NCBI GenBank assembly: GCA_009843525.1
Contig: VYDH01000031.1
Location: 1 to 64,000 of the forward strand
Reading direction: 5' to 3'
Source of the DNA: Acidimicrobiales bacterium
GTDB taxonomy: Bacteria; Actinomycetota; Acidimicrobiia; Acidimicrobiales; Poriferisodalaceae
Length of the DNA: 64,000 bases
A program made the translations under genes and the position numbers. This document shows positions 35,039-45,167 of this stretch, in pieces; the stretch's first letter is position 1; every line of letters begins with the position of its first letter. The notes beneath the pieces are model-generated. The model saw only the letters and a program-made list of their open reading frames with translations. It was not told the origin of the DNA and did not search any database.

Positions 35039-36997
35039 GTGAGCGATGCGGCGCCCGCGACGGATCCCGGCGAGGCTCTCCCGCCCGACGACAGACTCGA
35101 TTCTGCCCAGCGCGCCGCAGTTCGTTCCCCAGCGGCGGCGTTGCTCGTGGTGGCCGGTCCGGGAAGCGGCAAGACCCACGTGCTCACGCAGCGAATCGCG
35201 TGGCGAGCTGCCACCGAGTCGATGCAGCCACAGCGGGCGATGGCCGTGACGTTCACTCGCCGGGCTGCGAGGGAGCTCCGGTCGCGGCTGCGGCTAGCCG
35301 ATGTCGACGACATGGGGCCGGTCGGCACGTTCCACTCCATTGCGCTTGCACAGGTCCGGCAGTACGACACAGACCACGGCCGGGCCGAACGAAAGATCCT
35401 GCCGAGCCGGGCTGCGCTCAGCGGCGAGCTGTCGGAGCAACTCCAGCGTTCGTTCGGCCCGCGGCCGCCGATCACCGTCGCCACCGCGCTGCGCGAGATC
35501 GACTGGGCCAAGGCGAGCGACCTGTCGGTCGCCGAATATCGCGACGGGCCGGCGCCGCGCCGGCTCGGGCCAGCCGCAGCCGAAGCAGCCGCAGCGCTCT
35601 TCGGACACTTCGAGCGCACCAAGTCGCGCCGCCGGCTGCTCGACTTCGATGACTTGCTCTCCGAATGCACGCGCCTGATGCGCTCCGACGAGGACTTCGC
35701 GGCCGCTCGGCGCTGGCTCCACCGGCACTTCTTCGTCGACGAGTTCCAGGATCTCAACCGGCTGCAGTGGAACCTGCTGCAGGAGTGGATCGGCGGCGCC
35801 ACAGCGGTGCACGACGGGACCGCCGACATCTGCGCCGTCGGCGACGCCGACCAGGCGATCTACGGATGGAACGGCGCCGACAGTCGCTACATCACCGGGT
35901 TCGGGCGCCATTTCGAAGGGGCGCAGATCGTCAGGCTCGAGCTCAACTATCGCAGCCACCCATCGCTGGTCACCGCGGCTCAGGCGGTGATGGAAGGAGA
36001 CGGCGACCGAGAGGCTGAGCCCTGGGCCCGAGCGGCCGGCGAGCCCGCGTCGGTCGAAGGCGGGAGGCAAGAGCAGGAAGCGACAGGATCCGGCGGAAGG
36101 GCGCAAGCATCGGCGCGTCCGCACGAGACGGGTCCCGCGCCGACGGTGACAGCGTTCGACGATGCCGCAGCCGAGGCCGCCGGCATCGCTCGGTGGGTCG
36201 CTGATCGCCACGTCGGCCGGGTGCGCTGGGATTCGTTCGGTGTGCTCGCTCGTACGAACGCCCAGCTCGGTGACATCGCGACCGCTCTGGATGCCCGCGG
36301 CATCCCCTGCCGACTCAGCGGGCAGCGAAGCCCATTCCTGCAACTGCCCGCCACCCAGCAGCTGCTGGAGCGCCTTCGCGTCACCGGCGATCAGTTCTCG
36401 ACCGCAGTCGCCGACATGCGGGCCGACGCGCTGGATGCCGAGCCGGACAACCGGCCTGAGCCGGCGCTGGAACGAGTGCTCGACCTCGCCGACGCCTATC
36501 TCAGCGAGATGTCCCGCATGTCCGGCCGCAGGTCACATCGCAGCGGCCCCACCGGAGAGGGCTTCGCAGCCTGGGTCAGCCTGCTGTCGGCCAGCGACCG
36601 TGAGCTCACTGCGGATCTATTCGACAGCGACCGCTCGGGCGCCCGCTTCGATCTGCGGGACGGGGCCGTGACACTGGCGACCTTTCATGCAGCGAAGGGC
36701 TTGCAGTGGCATCACGTCGTGATCGCCGGCGTCGAGGACGGCCTTGTGCCCCTGCGCCGCAACGATCCCGAGGAACGGCGGCTGTTCTATGTCGCCGTCT
36801 CGCGAGCGGCACGCACGCTGCACTTCACGTGGGCACGACATCGATCCGGGCACGCGGCGGGCGGGCCTCGCAGCCCCTCACCCTGGCTGGCACAGATCGC
36901 AGCCGCCACCGCCGAGCCACCCCCGCTGTCGCCAGACGACGCCGCCGCCCGGCTGGCCGCCGCCCGAGCTGTTCTCGACAGTTCGCGCGAGCGCTGA
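35039..36997 (+). CDS. UvrD/PcrA-like superfamily 1 DNA helicase
   Basis: ATP-dependent 3'-5' DNA helicase of the UvrD family. The 652-residue product has the Q-motif LDSAQRAAV, Walker A VAGPGSGKTHVLTQR, AVTFTRRAARELRSRL, Walker B FFVDEFQDLNRLQ, GDADQAIYGWNGA and the late motifs LATFHAAKGLQWHHV and FYVAVSRAART. It is shorter than PcrA (about 720-780) and lacks a C-terminal Tudor or HRDC domain, closest in outline to actinobacterial UvrD2. A low-complexity insert near 325-355 interrupts domain 2A. Start is a GTG at 35039. Confidence 0.92.
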   Translation: MSDAAPATDPGEALPPDDRLDSAQRAAVRSPAAALLVVAGPGSGKTHVLTQRIAWRAATESMQPQRAMAVTFTRRAARELRSRLRLADVDDMGPVGTFHSIALAQVRQYDTDHGRAERKILPSRAALSGELSEQLQRSFGPRPPITVATALREIDWAKASDLSVAEYRDGPAPRRLGPAAAEAAAALFGHFERTKSRRRLLDFDDLLSECTRLMRSDEDFAAARRWLHRHFFVDEFQDLNRLQWNLLQEWIGGATAVHDGTADICAVGDADQAIYGWNGADSRYITGFGRHFEGAQIVRLELNYRSHPSLVTAAQAVMEGDGDREAEPWARAAGEPASVEGGRQEQEATGSGGRAQASARPHETGPAPTVTAFDDAAAEAAGIARWVADRHVGRVRWDSFGVLARTNAQLGDIATALDARGIPCRLSGQRSPFLQLPATQQLLERLRVTGDQFSTAVADMRADALDAEPDNRPEPALERVLDLADAYLSEMSRMSGRRSHRSGPTGEGFAAWVSLLSASDRELTADLFDSDRSGARFDLRDGAVTLATFHAAKGLQWHHVVIAGVEDGLVPLRRNDPEERRLFYVAVSRAARTLHFTWARHRSGHAAGGPRSPSPWLAQIAAATAEPPPLSPDDAAARLAAARAVLDSSRER

Positions 36998-37002
36998 GCA
37001 AC

Positions 37003-37776
37003 TCAGAGCGTGAGATCGGCAAAGACGGGGGTGTGGTCCGAGGGCTTGGTTCCCTTGCGGGCGTTGCGGTCGATGAGGCAGAACTGCGTGGCCGCGACCA
37101 CCGGCGCGGTGCCCAGCAGCAGGTCGATGCGCAGGCCGTGGCGCTTGTAGAACGCGCCGTCTCGATAGTCCCACCAGCTGTACAGGCCGTCCGCGTCGTA
37201 GTGCTCGCGGAAGATGTCGGTCAGCCCCCAATCGCACACCTCCGCGATGGCATCTCGCTCAGGATCGGTGACGTGGGTGCGCGGCTCAGGGTTGTCGGGA
37301 TCCCACACGTCTCGGTCGTCGGGGCACACGTTGAAATCGCCGCCGACCAGCACCGGCTCGGCCGGATCGCACGTGGCCTCGAGGTGAGCGCGCAGGCGTC
37401 CCAGCCAGTCCAGTTTGTAGTGGTAGTGCTCGTGTTCGACGGCGCGGCCGTTGGGCACGTACACCGAACTCACCGTGACGCCACCGCAGCGGGCCGAGAT
37501 GATGCGTGCATCGGGGTCGGGCTCACGGCCGTCGGCGAAGCCAGCGACCGGATCCTCTATCCCGACGCTCGACAGGATGGCCACACCGTTCCAGCGGCCT
37601 TCGCCATGATGCACCGAGGCATAGCCCTGCGCGTCGAAGTGCTGGTGCGGGAACTGCTCGTCGGACATCTTGGTCTCTTGCAGCAGCAGAACGTCCGGCT
37701 CGGCGTAGTCGAGCCATTCATCGACCCGTTCCAGCCTGGCGTTCAGGCTGTTGACATTCCACGTGGCAATCCGCAC
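37003..37776 (-). CDS. xth: Exodeoxyribonuclease III
   Basis: Apurinic/apyrimidinic endonuclease and 3'-5' exonuclease of base-excision repair. The 257-residue product shows the exonuclease III landmarks: RIATWNVNSLNARL, LLLQETKMSD with the metal-binding Glu, VGGDFNVCPDDRDVWD, and the final SDHTPVFADL with the catalytic Asp-His. It ends five bases from the convergent UvrD-like gene and lies 24 bases after ettA, probably in one operon. Confidence 0.95.
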   Translation of the reverse strand: MRIATWNVNSLNARLERVDEWLDYAEPDVLLLQETKMSDEQFPHQHFDAQGYASVHHGEGRWNGVAILSSVGIEDPVAGFADGREPDPDARIISARCGGVTVSSVYVPNGRAVEHEHYHYKLDWLGRLRAHLEATCDPAEPVLVGGDFNVCPDDRDVWDPDNPEPRTHVTDPERDAIAEVCDWGLTDIFREHYDADGLYSWWDYRDGAFYKRHGLRIDLLLGTAPVVAATQFCLIDRNARKGTKPSDHTPVFADLTL

Positions 37777-37800
37777 CGGTTCGACGCTAACGGCTCAGCC

Positions 37801-39525
37801 TCAGCGGGCGAGCGGCTTGTAGGTGAGCCGAGTCGGATGCGCCGCGGCAGAGCCGCGGCCAGTGGATCCCGCATCGGCGCCCAGCTCGCGCTTGCGGAAA
37901 GCCTCGTAGTCGGTGAAGTTGCCTGCGAACCAACGCACCACGCTGTCGCCTTCGAAGGCCAGCACGTGGGTCGCAATCCGGTCCAAGAACCAGCGGTCAT
38001 GGCTGATGACCACGGCGCAGCCGCCGAATGACTCCAAGGCCGCCTCGAGCGCACGCAGCGTGTCCACGTCAAGGTCGTTGGTGGGCTCGTCGAGCAACAG
38101 CACGTTGCATCCGCTGGTCAGCGTCCGGGCCAAGTGCACCCGGTTGCGCTCGCCGCCTGCGAGGTCGCCCACACGCTTCTGTTGATCTGAGCCGGTGAAG
38201 TTGAACGATGCGACGAAGGCCCGGCCGCTGACCTCGTGGGCACCGTCCAAGCCAGTGATGCGCAGCGTGTCGTGCCCACCGGTGATCTCTTCGTAGACCG
38301 TGCGGTCGGGGTCCAGCACCGCGCGTGACTGGTCCACGTACGCAATGTCGACCGTCTCGCCGATGGTGATGCTGCCCGCGTCGGGCTGCTCGTTGCCGAC
38401 CAGCAGCCGGAACAGCGTGGTCTTGCCGGCACCGTTCGCGCCGACCACCCCGACGATGCCGCCCGGCGGCAAACGGAATGCAAGATCGTCGAACAGCAGC
38501 TTTTCGCCATAGGCCTTCACAAGACCCTCGGCCTCGATGACCTGCGAGCCGAGACGACGTGACATCGGGATCGTGATCTGCAGCGCATCTGCTCGGCGCT
38601 GCTCGTCAGCAGCCTTGCGGTGCGTCGCCAGCAGTTCCTCGTACGCGCTGACGCGTGCCCTGCTCTTCGCTTGCCGGGCCCGCGGCGACATGCGCACCCA
38701 CTCCAGTTCCTGTGCCAGCGTGCGGGCGCGGGCGTCGGACTGACGCTGCTGCGAGACCAGCCGAGCGTTGCGGTGCTCGAGCCACGCGCTGTAGTTGCCT
38801 TCGAACGGATGCGTGCGGCCGTGATCGATCTCGAGAATCCAGCCGGCGACGTTGTCCAGGAAGTAACGGTCGTGGGTGATCGCGACAACTGTCCCTGAAT
38901 AGTCGGCCAGGAACCGCTCCAGCCATGAGACCGATTCCGCATCGAGGTGATTGGTCGGCTCGTCGAGAAGCAGCAGGTCTGGGTGGGACAGCAGCAGGCG
39001 GCACAGCGCCACGCGCCGTCGCTCCCCTCCCGACAGCATGGTCACGTCGGCATCGCCAGGCGGCAGACGCAGGGCGTCCATCGCGATGGCAACCTGGCGA
39101 TCCAGGTCCCAGGCATTGGCCGCCGCGATCCGATCCTCTAGCTCGGCTTGGCGGGTGCCGAGCGCGTCGAAATCAGCATCGGGCTCGGCCCAGCCGGCCA
39201 TCACCTCCTCGTAGGCCGTCAGCAGGGCAGCAGTCTCGGCAACACCCGCCAACACGTTGCCCTCGACATCAAGGGCAGCGTCGAGTTCCGGCTCCTGGGG
39301 CAGCAATCCCACCGACGCCTCGGGCGCCAGCCTCGCGTCGCCGACATAGCCGTCGTCGAGGCCGGCCATGATGCGCAGCAGCGTGGACTTGCCCGAGCCG
39401 TTGTGGCCGATCACGCCGATCTTCGCACCCGGCAGGAACGCCAGCGTGACGTCGCGCAGAACTTCCCGGTCGGGCGGGTAGAAACGCCCGAGCTTGTGCA
39501 GCGTGTAGATGAACCCTGAATCCAT
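37801..39525 (-). CDS. ettA: ABC-F ATPase EttA
   Basis: Energy-dependent translational throttle: binds the ribosomal E site and gates entry into elongation according to ATP/ADP ratio. The 574-residue product has two ABC domains without membrane segments. The first has P-loop GHNGSGKST and LSGGERRRVALCR with DEPTNHLD; the second has GANGAGKTT, LAGGERNRVHLAR and DEPTNDLD. Between them lies the P-site tRNA-interaction linker rich in Arg/Lys. Length is slightly above the usual 555, with a short C-terminal Ala/Gly tail. The ATG at 39525 is normal. Confidence 0.95.
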   Translation of the reverse strand: MDSGFIYTLHKLGRFYPPDREVLRDVTLAFLPGAKIGVIGHNGSGKSTLLRIMAGLDDGYVGDARLAPEASVGLLPQEPELDAALDVEGNVLAGVAETAALLTAYEEVMAGWAEPDADFDALGTRQAELEDRIAAANAWDLDRQVAIAMDALRLPPGDADVTMLSGGERRRVALCRLLLSHPDLLLLDEPTNHLDAESVSWLERFLADYSGTVVAITHDRYFLDNVAGWILEIDHGRTHPFEGNYSAWLEHRNARLVSQQRQSDARARTLAQELEWVRMSPRARQAKSRARVSAYEELLATHRKAADEQRRADALQITIPMSRRLGSQVIEAEGLVKAYGEKLLFDDLAFRLPPGGIVGVVGANGAGKTTLFRLLVGNEQPDAGSITIGETVDIAYVDQSRAVLDPDRTVYEEITGGHDTLRITGLDGAHEVSGRAFVASFNFTGSDQQKRVGDLAGGERNRVHLARTLTSGCNVLLLDEPTNDLDVDTLRALEAALESFGGCAVVISHDRWFLDRIATHVLAFEGDSVVRWFAGNFTDYEAFRKRELGADAGSTGRGSAAAHPTRLTYKPLAR

Positions 39526-39560
39526 CAGTGCATCGCCATCAGCACGTCACTGGCTGACGG

Positions 39561-40274
39561 TCACCGCAGCTCGAAGCCGACGAGTGCTTCCAGCTCGCGC
39601 AGGGCCTCGTCGGGATCGGTCACCTTGATGGCCGCCATGCCCATTGCTGCAGCCGGTTTGCAGTTGATGCCGAGGTCGTCGAGATATGCCGTGCGGGCCG
39701 GGTCGATGCCGAGCCGGTCACAGGCCAGCTCGTAGATCCGCGGATCGGGCTTGCGCAGGCCGACTGCCGACGACTCGATCACCACGCCGAACAGCTTCAT
39801 CACTTCGGCGATCGCCGCAGCGGTGCCGGCATCCCGGGACATGCCGGCGCCGTGGCCTGTTCTCACATTGTTCGTGATGCAGCCCACGGGCAGGCGCGCC
39901 GCGAGGACCTCCAGCGCACGCACCATCCGCGGGCGCAGCCCGCCGCTGAGGCACGCCAGTACCTGCGCGCCCGACATCTCGTATCCCCGGTCGGCAGCCT
40001 CTGCCTCGAACAGCTCAGCGAATTCGTCGACGCTGACCTCGCTGCGCTCGAGTCGCGCCCACGCATTGGTGTCGGGATCGGTGGCGTTGATCTGCCGGAT
40101 GGTGTCGCGGGGCACACCGATGCGATCCTCGTAGCGGTTGAACGCTTCGAATGGGCTCTCGGTGATGACTCCGCCGAAGTCGAACAGCACGGCGTCCACT
40201 GCCGCTGGCCCAAGCCGGCTGCCTGCAGCGGCGCCTGGCCGTCGCACGTCTGTGGCGGGCAATTGCTCGGGCAC
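39561..40274 (-). CDS. HAD-superfamily hydrolase
   Basis: A 237-residue haloacid-dehalogenase-like hydrolase of the subfamily related to the epoxide-hydrolase N-terminal phosphatase. It has the nucleophile motif VLFDFGGVITESP, the cap around VSVDEFAELFEAEA, the threonine-like motif ITNNVRTG, the lysine in GLRKPDPRIYE and the acidic motif LDDLGINCKPAAAMG. The substrate is probably a small phosphate ester. The first 25 residues are a polar leader; a GTG near VDAVLFD may be the true start. It is 35 bases upstream of ettA. Confidence 0.88.
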   Translation of the reverse strand: MPEQLPATDVRRPGAAAGSRLGPAAVDAVLFDFGGVITESPFEAFNRYEDRIGVPRDTIRQINATDPDTNAWARLERSEVSVDEFAELFEAEAADRGYEMSGAQVLACLSGGLRPRMVRALEVLAARLPVGCITNNVRTGHGAGMSRDAGTAAAIAEVMKLFGVVIESSAVGLRKPDPRIYELACDRLGIDPARTAYLDDLGINCKPAAAMGMAAIKVTDPDEALRELEALVGFELR

Positions 40275-40356
40275 GGCCCCGCACGCTATCCGCGTCGTGC
40301 TGCAGCCGATGTGCGCGTCTGCAACGACGCCCGCACCCGGTAAGAGCCGTCACAAA

Positions 40357-40394
40357 TCGCGCGCATAGCGCGACTACTCGCGCTCTATGCGCGA
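40357..40394. promoter_or_regulatory. Inverted repeat upstream of a small zinc-protein gene
   Basis: TCGCGCGCATAGCGCG and CGCGCTCTATGCGCGA form a long imperfect palindrome with a six-base centre, 41 bases before the ATG at 40436. A third partial copy, GATAGCGCGCGAGCG, follows at 40404. The absence of a T-run and the position in front of a gene favour an operator over a terminator. Confidence 0.45.
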
Positions 40395-40435
40395 ATATCC
40401 ACCGATAGCGCGCGAGCGTTCGCTAGGGTGCCGCC

Positions 40436-40714
40436 ATGGCTACGGACACCTCGGCGCGGTCACCTGCTGTCTCGGCATCAGATGCTTCCACAGAACGCAA
40501 GGCATGGAAGAGCAGGGCAGTGTCACGGAGCGTGGACGCTGGGAACTCGGCCTATTGCGCTGTGTGCGACGAGCTCATCAAGTTCCGAGCACGCGTCCGG
40601 GCTGAGCAGATCATCTGCAACGTGTACGTGAAGAACCGCTGGGACCGCGTCGAGCACTACCACCCGGAGTGCTACGAGCAGGCGGGCAGTCCTTACGGCG
40701 AACCCAAGGGCTGA
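40436..40714 (+). CDS. Small zinc-binding protein, unknown
   Basis: A 92-residue protein. The first 35 residues are Ser/Ala/Thr-rich and probably disordered. The rest carries SAYCAVCDELIKFRARVRAE and HYHPECYEQ, a CxxC plus HxxxC set that would hold one zinc ion, as in PARP-type or LIM-like small fingers. The basic loop between them could contact nucleic acid. It is monocistronic and preceded by the palindrome at 40357-40394. I do not know a name for this family, which I believe occurs in other actinobacteria. Confidence 0.65.
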   Translation: MATDTSARSPAVSASDASTERKAWKSRAVSRSVDAGNSAYCAVCDELIKFRARVRAEQIICNVYVKNRWDRVEHYHPECYEQAGSPYGEPKG

Positions 40715-40753
40715 GCCGAGCGCGCCGTGGCGCCTGAGCAGCGGGCGCAGCGG

Positions 40754-41533
40754 CTACAGGACCTGGCTCAAGAACAGCTTGGTGCGCTCTTCTTCGGGTT
40801 CTGTGAAGAAGTGCTCCGGCGTGCCGACCTCGACGATCTCGCCGTCCTCCATGAAGATGATGCGGTCGGCCACCTCGCGTGCGAAGCCCATCTCGTGCGT
40901 CACGACCATCATCGTCATGCCCGTGCGCGCCAACTCCTCCATCACATCGAGCACTTCCTTGATCATCTCGGGGTCGAGCGCCGAGGTGGGCTCGTCGAAC
41001 AGCATCACGCGCGGCTCCATCGCGAGCGCACGCGCGATGGCCACACGCTGCTGCTGGCCGCCTGAGAGCTGTCCGGGGAACTTCTGGGCCTGCTCGGGAA
41101 TGCCGACACGCTCCAGCAGTGCCAACGCCTGCTCTTCGGCCTCGGACCGCGACTTGCGGCGCACCCAGATGGGGGCCAGCGTGATGTTGTCCATCACCGT
41201 CAGATGGGGGAACAGGTTGAACTGCTGGAACACCATCCCGACCTCGGAGCGGATCTTCTCGATGTTGCGAAGATCGTTGGACAGCTCGATGCCGTCCACG
41301 ATGATCTGGCCGCTCTGATGGACCTCCAGGCGGTTGATGCAGCGGATCCAGGTGCTCTTGCCCGAACCCGAGGGCCCCAGCACCACCACGATCTCCTGCT
41401 CCTTGATGGTCGCGCTGATGCCGCTGAGCGCCTGGAAGTCGCCGAACCATTTGTCGACCTCACGACAGACGATCATGTCGTCACGCGCCGCCAGCTCGTC
41501 CGACACTGCAACCGTTGCGTCGCTGATGCTCAC
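40754..41533 (-). CDS. Polar amino-acid ABC transporter, ATP-binding protein
   Basis: ATPase of an Aap/Bzt/Gln-type uptake system. It has Walker [14 protein letters not shown]-loop [13 protein letters not shown], signature [13 protein letters not shown], Walker [13 protein letters not shown] and the switch histidine in [15 protein letters not shown] place the start at the GTG at 41533 because AAGGGAAG lies six bases upstream, giving 259 residues, near the family's usual 250. An ATG at 41614 would add 27 polar residues and overlap the permease gene by 32 bases. Last gene of the transporter operon. Confidence 0.93.
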   Translation of the reverse strand: MSISDATVAVSDELAARDDMIVCREVDKWFGDFQALSGISATIKEQEIVVVLGPSGSGKSTWIRCINRLEVHQSGQIIVDGIELSNDLRNIEKIRSEVGMVFQQFNLFPHLTVMDNITLAPIWVRRKSRSEAEEQALALLERVGIPEQAQKFPGQLSGGQQQRVAIARALAMEPRVMLFDEPTSALDPEMIKEVLDVMEELARTGMTMMVVTHEMGFAREVADRIIFMEDGEIVEVGTPEHFFTEPEEERTKLFLSQVL

Positions 41534-41582
41534 GTCATGCTTCCCTTTGCCGTCCCTGCCTTGCTTGGCGTCCCTGCTGTCA

Positions 41583-43514
41583 CTATCGCTCCCCCACACC
41601 GAGCCGCCGTTCAAGCCGCTGGCTCCACTTCGACAGCGTGTAGGCGAACACCCAATAGACCAGCGAGACGAACAGCAGACCTTCTCGCTTGATGCCCAGG
41701 AACTGGGTCTGGGCCGGAATGACGCTGTTGGCCATGCGCAGAATGTCGAACACGCCGATGATGGCCAGCAGCGAAGTCTCCTTGAAGGTGGCGATGACCT
41801 GACCCACCAAGGGCGGAATAGACGCCCGCAGCGCTTGGGGCAGGATGACGAAGGTCGTTCGCAGGCTCGTGCTGAGGCCGACAGCGTCCGAGGCCTCGTA
41901 CTGCCCCCGGCGGATCGACTGCAGGCCGCCGCGCACGTTCTCGGCCAGATAGGCCGCGGAGAACAGCGTGTACCCCAGCGTGGCGGAGGCGAACAGGCTG
42001 ATCTCCATATTCGCCGGAAGGAACAGCGGCAGGATCACCACGAAGAAGATGAGGATGGTGATGAGGGGAACGCCCCGCACCACCTCGATGTACGACGTCG
42101 CCATCACGCGGAAGATCGGCAGCCGCGAGGTGCGCGCCAGCGCCAGCAGCACGCCCAGCGGGAACGAGAGCATCAGGGTGAACACCGCCACCACCAGCGT
42201 GACGGCGAATCCGCCGATCAATGCCTCCGTCGGGGTCTCCACCGTCGAGGGGGTGTTCATGATGGTGGCGAAGTAGTGGAAGACCGCCATGATCGCGAGC
42301 CAGGCCGCCAACAGTCGCCGCCGCTTCTGGGTCTCTCCCGAGAAGTTGTGCGCCAGAAGGGCTACCACTGCCAGCAGCAGGAAGCTGATGCGCACCTTCT
42401 GCAGCATCGGGTACCAGCCCATGAACGCAGCCAGCCAGTTGAAGGCGGCGAGACCCAGCAGCGCCAACGCAGCAATGCGGCCGAGCTCGCCGATGCCGTC
42501 GCTCGTCAGCCACCACAGCACGATTCCGCCCGCGACGCCGAATGCCAGCGCCAGTGGCACATCCACCTGGGTGATGCGGGCCCAGTCCAGGTCGGGGTCG
42601 CGCAGCACCACCCAGTACAGGACGAACGGCACCGCCAGCCAGACAAGGTTCACGGCGATGCGCAGCCGCGACAGCGATTGCTCGCCGATGCGTGAGCGGA
42701 CCCAGCGGCCCACGAGCAGCGACGCGACCGCCAGCACCCACATGACAGTCCATGGCAGCTTGGTGGATATGGCCACGGTGCGGCCGGGTTCGGCGATGAA
42801 CTCGCCTTCGGCGAAGGCGTAGTGGCCCCACGGATAGATCCAGGCCGACAGGACGGGCAGGGCCAGCGCTATGGCAGCCAAGTTGAACGCCTGGATCGTG
42901 CGCAGCGATCCGTCGCCGAGCGCAGGCACCCGCCGCAAGCCCAGCGCGATCACAGCCAGGACCGCGGCCGTCAGCCACCACCCCCACCGATCTGACATCG
43001 CGTCGGCGAAGGACTGCCGGACCACGGCGTCGTCGGTGCGGACGACTTCGCCATCGGCACCGATCAGCACCGACGGCTCCCGCAGCACGACGCCGACGGC
43101 GACGGCCACAGCCGCGGCCACCAGCGCGTTGGAGATCTTGCGCAGCGGCACGCCGTCGCCTCGGGCGGCGAACAGGCCGAGCGACAGCCCCGCGAGTGCC
43201 ACCATGACGCCGACGCACACCCACACGCGCACGTACTGCTCTTCTGGGTAGGCATGGGTGAAGATCAGCCGCAGGTTGGTGCGAACCGCATCCCAGCCCC
43301 GCTCCTCGCTGAACACGAAGTTCAGCAGCCCCCGAACGGTGAGCAGCACGAAAAGGCCGAACGCGACGGTCAGGAACGAGTTGAACGGGCTGGGGAACAG
43401 GTTCTTGCGGACCCATTCCGCAGGCGAGCGGTAGGTCTCCTCGACGGGACGAGTCGCCACCCGTTCGATGACGGGCTTGTCGGCCAAGGTCGGCAGGGCG
43501 TCGCCTTGGTTCAT
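41583..43514 (-). CDS. Amino-acid ABC transporter permease (AapM/BztC-like, enlarged)
   Basis: Inner-membrane subunit of the amino-acid importer. The C-terminal about 230 residues are a HisM/GlnP-type domain with the ATPase-contact EAA loop ([19 protein letters not shown]) and [16 protein letters not shown]. The N-terminal about 400 residues add a variable set of membrane segments. The 643 residues exceed the usual AapM/BztC length of about 380-430. It starts one base after the partner permease ends. Substrates of Aap/Bzt systems are polar and acidic amino acids; the exact one here is unknown. Confidence 0.9.
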   Translation of the reverse strand: MNQGDALPTLADKPVIERVATRPVEETYRSPAEWVRKNLFPSPFNSFLTVAFGLFVLLTVRGLLNFVFSEERGWDAVRTNLRLIFTHAYPEEQYVRVWVCVGVMVALAGLSLGLFAARGDGVPLRKISNALVAAAVAVAVGVVLREPSVLIGADGEVVRTDDAVVRQSFADAMSDRWGWWLTAAVLAVIALGLRRVPALGDGSLRTIQAFNLAAIALALPVLSAWIYPWGHYAFAEGEFIAEPGRTVAISTKLPWTVMWVLAVASLLVGRWVRSRIGEQSLSRLRIAVNLVWLAVPFVLYWVVLRDPDLDWARITQVDVPLALAFGVAGGIVLWWLTSDGIGELGRIAALALLGLAAFNWLAAFMGWYPMLQKVRISFLLLAVVALLAHNFSGETQKRRRLLAAWLAIMAVFHYFATIMNTPSTVETPTEALIGGFAVTLVVAVFTLMLSFPLGVLLALARTSRLPIFRVMATSYIEVVRGVPLITILIFFVVILPLFLPANMEISLFASATLGYTLFSAAYLAENVRGGLQSIRRGQYEASDAVGLSTSLRTTFVILPQALRASIPPLVGQVIATFKETSLLAIIGVFDILRMANSVIPAQTQFLGIKREGLLFVSLVYWVFAYTLSKWSQRLERRLGVGER

Positions 43515-43515
43515 C

Positions 43516-45060
43516 TCAGCGCTCCACGATCCGCATGCGGACGTTGAAGAAGTTGACGACCACCGAGATCGTCAAGGAGCACGCCAAGTAGAACAGCATC
43601 CAGATGGAGACGACCTCCAGGGTCTTGCCCGTCTGGTTGTAGACGGTCTGGCCGACTTGGACAACGTCGCTGTAGCCGATGGCGATGGCCAGCGAGGTGT
43701 TCTTGGTGAGGTTGAGGTACTGGTTGCCCAGCGGCGGCAGGATCACCCGGAACGCCTGGGGCAGGATCACCCGCCGCAGCATGGTGGTGCGCCGCAGGCC
43801 CAGCGCCTGGGCTGCCTCGCTCTGGCCCTTCGGCACAGCCAGGATGCCTCCCCGCACCACCTCGGCGATGAACGCCGCTGTGTACAGCACCACGCCGAAG
43901 TAGACAGCCGCCAGCGCTTGGATCAGGTTGAGCCCGGCTGGGCCGTAGTTGGGAAAGTTGCCGAGTTGCTCGATGTCGGGCCGGTAGGCAGCGATCGGGC
44001 TGCCCGTGCGGCCGTCGCCGAACTTGTCGGCAATGACTTCGAACAGATCGCGGCCGGAGTTGATGACCCAGCTCGACAGCCCAGGCCATCCGAGCGTCAC
44101 GAACAAGATCACAAGCACTGCCCCGGCGCCAGCGAAGATGATGCGGAACCAGTCGTCGTCGATGAGCTTGGTGAGTCCGGCCGGTGTGCGATGGCTCGCG
44201 AGGAAGCGCCTGATCCACTGCACCGCCGCTGCAATGGCGAGCAGCGAGATGACCACCTGCACGATGGGTGGCGTCAGCGCGTCGATGCCAGAGGCGATGG
44301 CGTCGAAGATGGCCCCCACCCAGCCCAGCGCCGGATGTGCGAACCAGCCGACCGCGGCGAAGGCGAGCACCACGCCCGCAAACGACAGCCATGGGTAGGT
44401 CTGCTGGCCGGTGAGGTCGTGACGACGCTCCTGTCGGCGCATCGCCCACCGTCCCAGCGCCGCGCCCGCGATCACGAAGATGATCCACTGGTAGAAGCCG
44501 TCGCCGATGGTCACCCGGGGAATCGACACGCCCGTGTTGGAGACATGGAGCCAGCCGTGAATCGGTCCCTGGTCAGTGGTTACCCGAGGCAGGCTCGCGA
44601 TGACGACGAAGATCAGGATGATCTGAACCAGCAGAGGGATGTTGCGCAGCGTCTCCACGAACACGCTGCTGGTGCGGCTCACGATCCAGTTGCGCGACAG
44701 CCGACCGACGCCGACCAGCACGCCCAGGATCGTTGCCAGCGCGATGCCGGCGATCGCGAGGCGGATCGTGTTGACCATGCCCGCCCACAGTGCCCGTCCG
44801 CTGGTGTCCGGGTTGGTGTCGATGCCCGAGCCGAGGTCGCTGCCCAGCGCGGTGCCCAAGAAGTCGTACCCGGTGGCGATGTCGCGTTCCTCGAGGTTGT
44901 TCTGTGCCTGCGAGGCCAAGAAGAACAAGCCCAGCAGCACCAGGACGAGCCCGACGACCTGCGAGAGCCACTTGACCACCGTGGCGTCGCGGTAGAAGGG
45001 CGGGCGCGCGCCCAAGGTGCCCAGCGACGCTGTTTCCCCCGCGCCCCGCTCATCGCTCAC
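43516..45060 (-). CDS. Amino-acid ABC transporter permease (AapQ/BztB-like)
   Basis: Second membrane subunit of the importer, 514 residues. It opens with a polar stretch and a first membrane segment, VVGLVLVLLGLFFLASQ, followed by NNLEERDIATGYDFLG, which is typical of AapQ/BztB. The permease domain is split: an early TIRLAIAGIALATILGVLVG part, then an insert of additional helices, then the C-terminal part with the EAA loop (GQSEAAQALGLRRTTMLRRV) and ILPQAFRVILPPLGNQ. It is about 100 residues longer than usual. Separated from the upstream binding-protein gene by 194 bases with a strong hairpin. Confidence 0.9.
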   Translation of the reverse strand: MSDERGAGETASLGTLGARPPFYRDATVVKWLSQVVGLVLVLLGLFFLASQAQNNLEERDIATGYDFLGTALGSDLGSGIDTNPDTSGRALWAGMVNTIRLAIAGIALATILGVLVGVGRLSRNWIVSRTSSVFVETLRNIPLLVQIILIFVVIASLPRVTTDQGPIHGWLHVSNTGVSIPRVTIGDGFYQWIIFVIAGAALGRWAMRRQERRHDLTGQQTYPWLSFAGVVLAFAAVGWFAHPALGWVGAIFDAIASGIDALTPPIVQVVISLLAIAAAVQWIRRFLASHRTPAGLTKLIDDDWFRIIFAGAGAVLVILFVTLGWPGLSSWVINSGRDLFEVIADKFGDGRTGSPIAAYRPDIEQLGNFPNYGPAGLNLIQALAAVYFGVVLYTAAFIAEVVRGGILAVPKGQSEAAQALGLRRTTMLRRVILPQAFRVILPPLGNQYLNLTKNTSLAIAIGYSDVVQVGQTVYNQTGKTLEVVSIWMLFYLACSLTISVVVNFFNVRMRIVER

Positions 45061-45167
45061 CGCTGGTCACCCTACGCGACGCGCACCGAGGCAGTGCGAT
45101 TCATCTCGTCGTCGGAAGGCAGCGCGGCGGATCCAGGCCGGCGGCGACGACATGGCCGAGCGGCCAG

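Noticed and set aside
36992-37010. Terminator between the UvrD-like gene and xth
   Set aside because: CGCTGAG and CTCAGAGCG pair only with a bulge and the arms are short, so the signal is not above background for this composition.
41611-43416. Alternative minus-strand frame of about 600 residues inside the permease gene
   Set aside because: The true permease frame has membrane segments and the EAA loop. The alternative is a low-complexity Arg/Gly/His translation.
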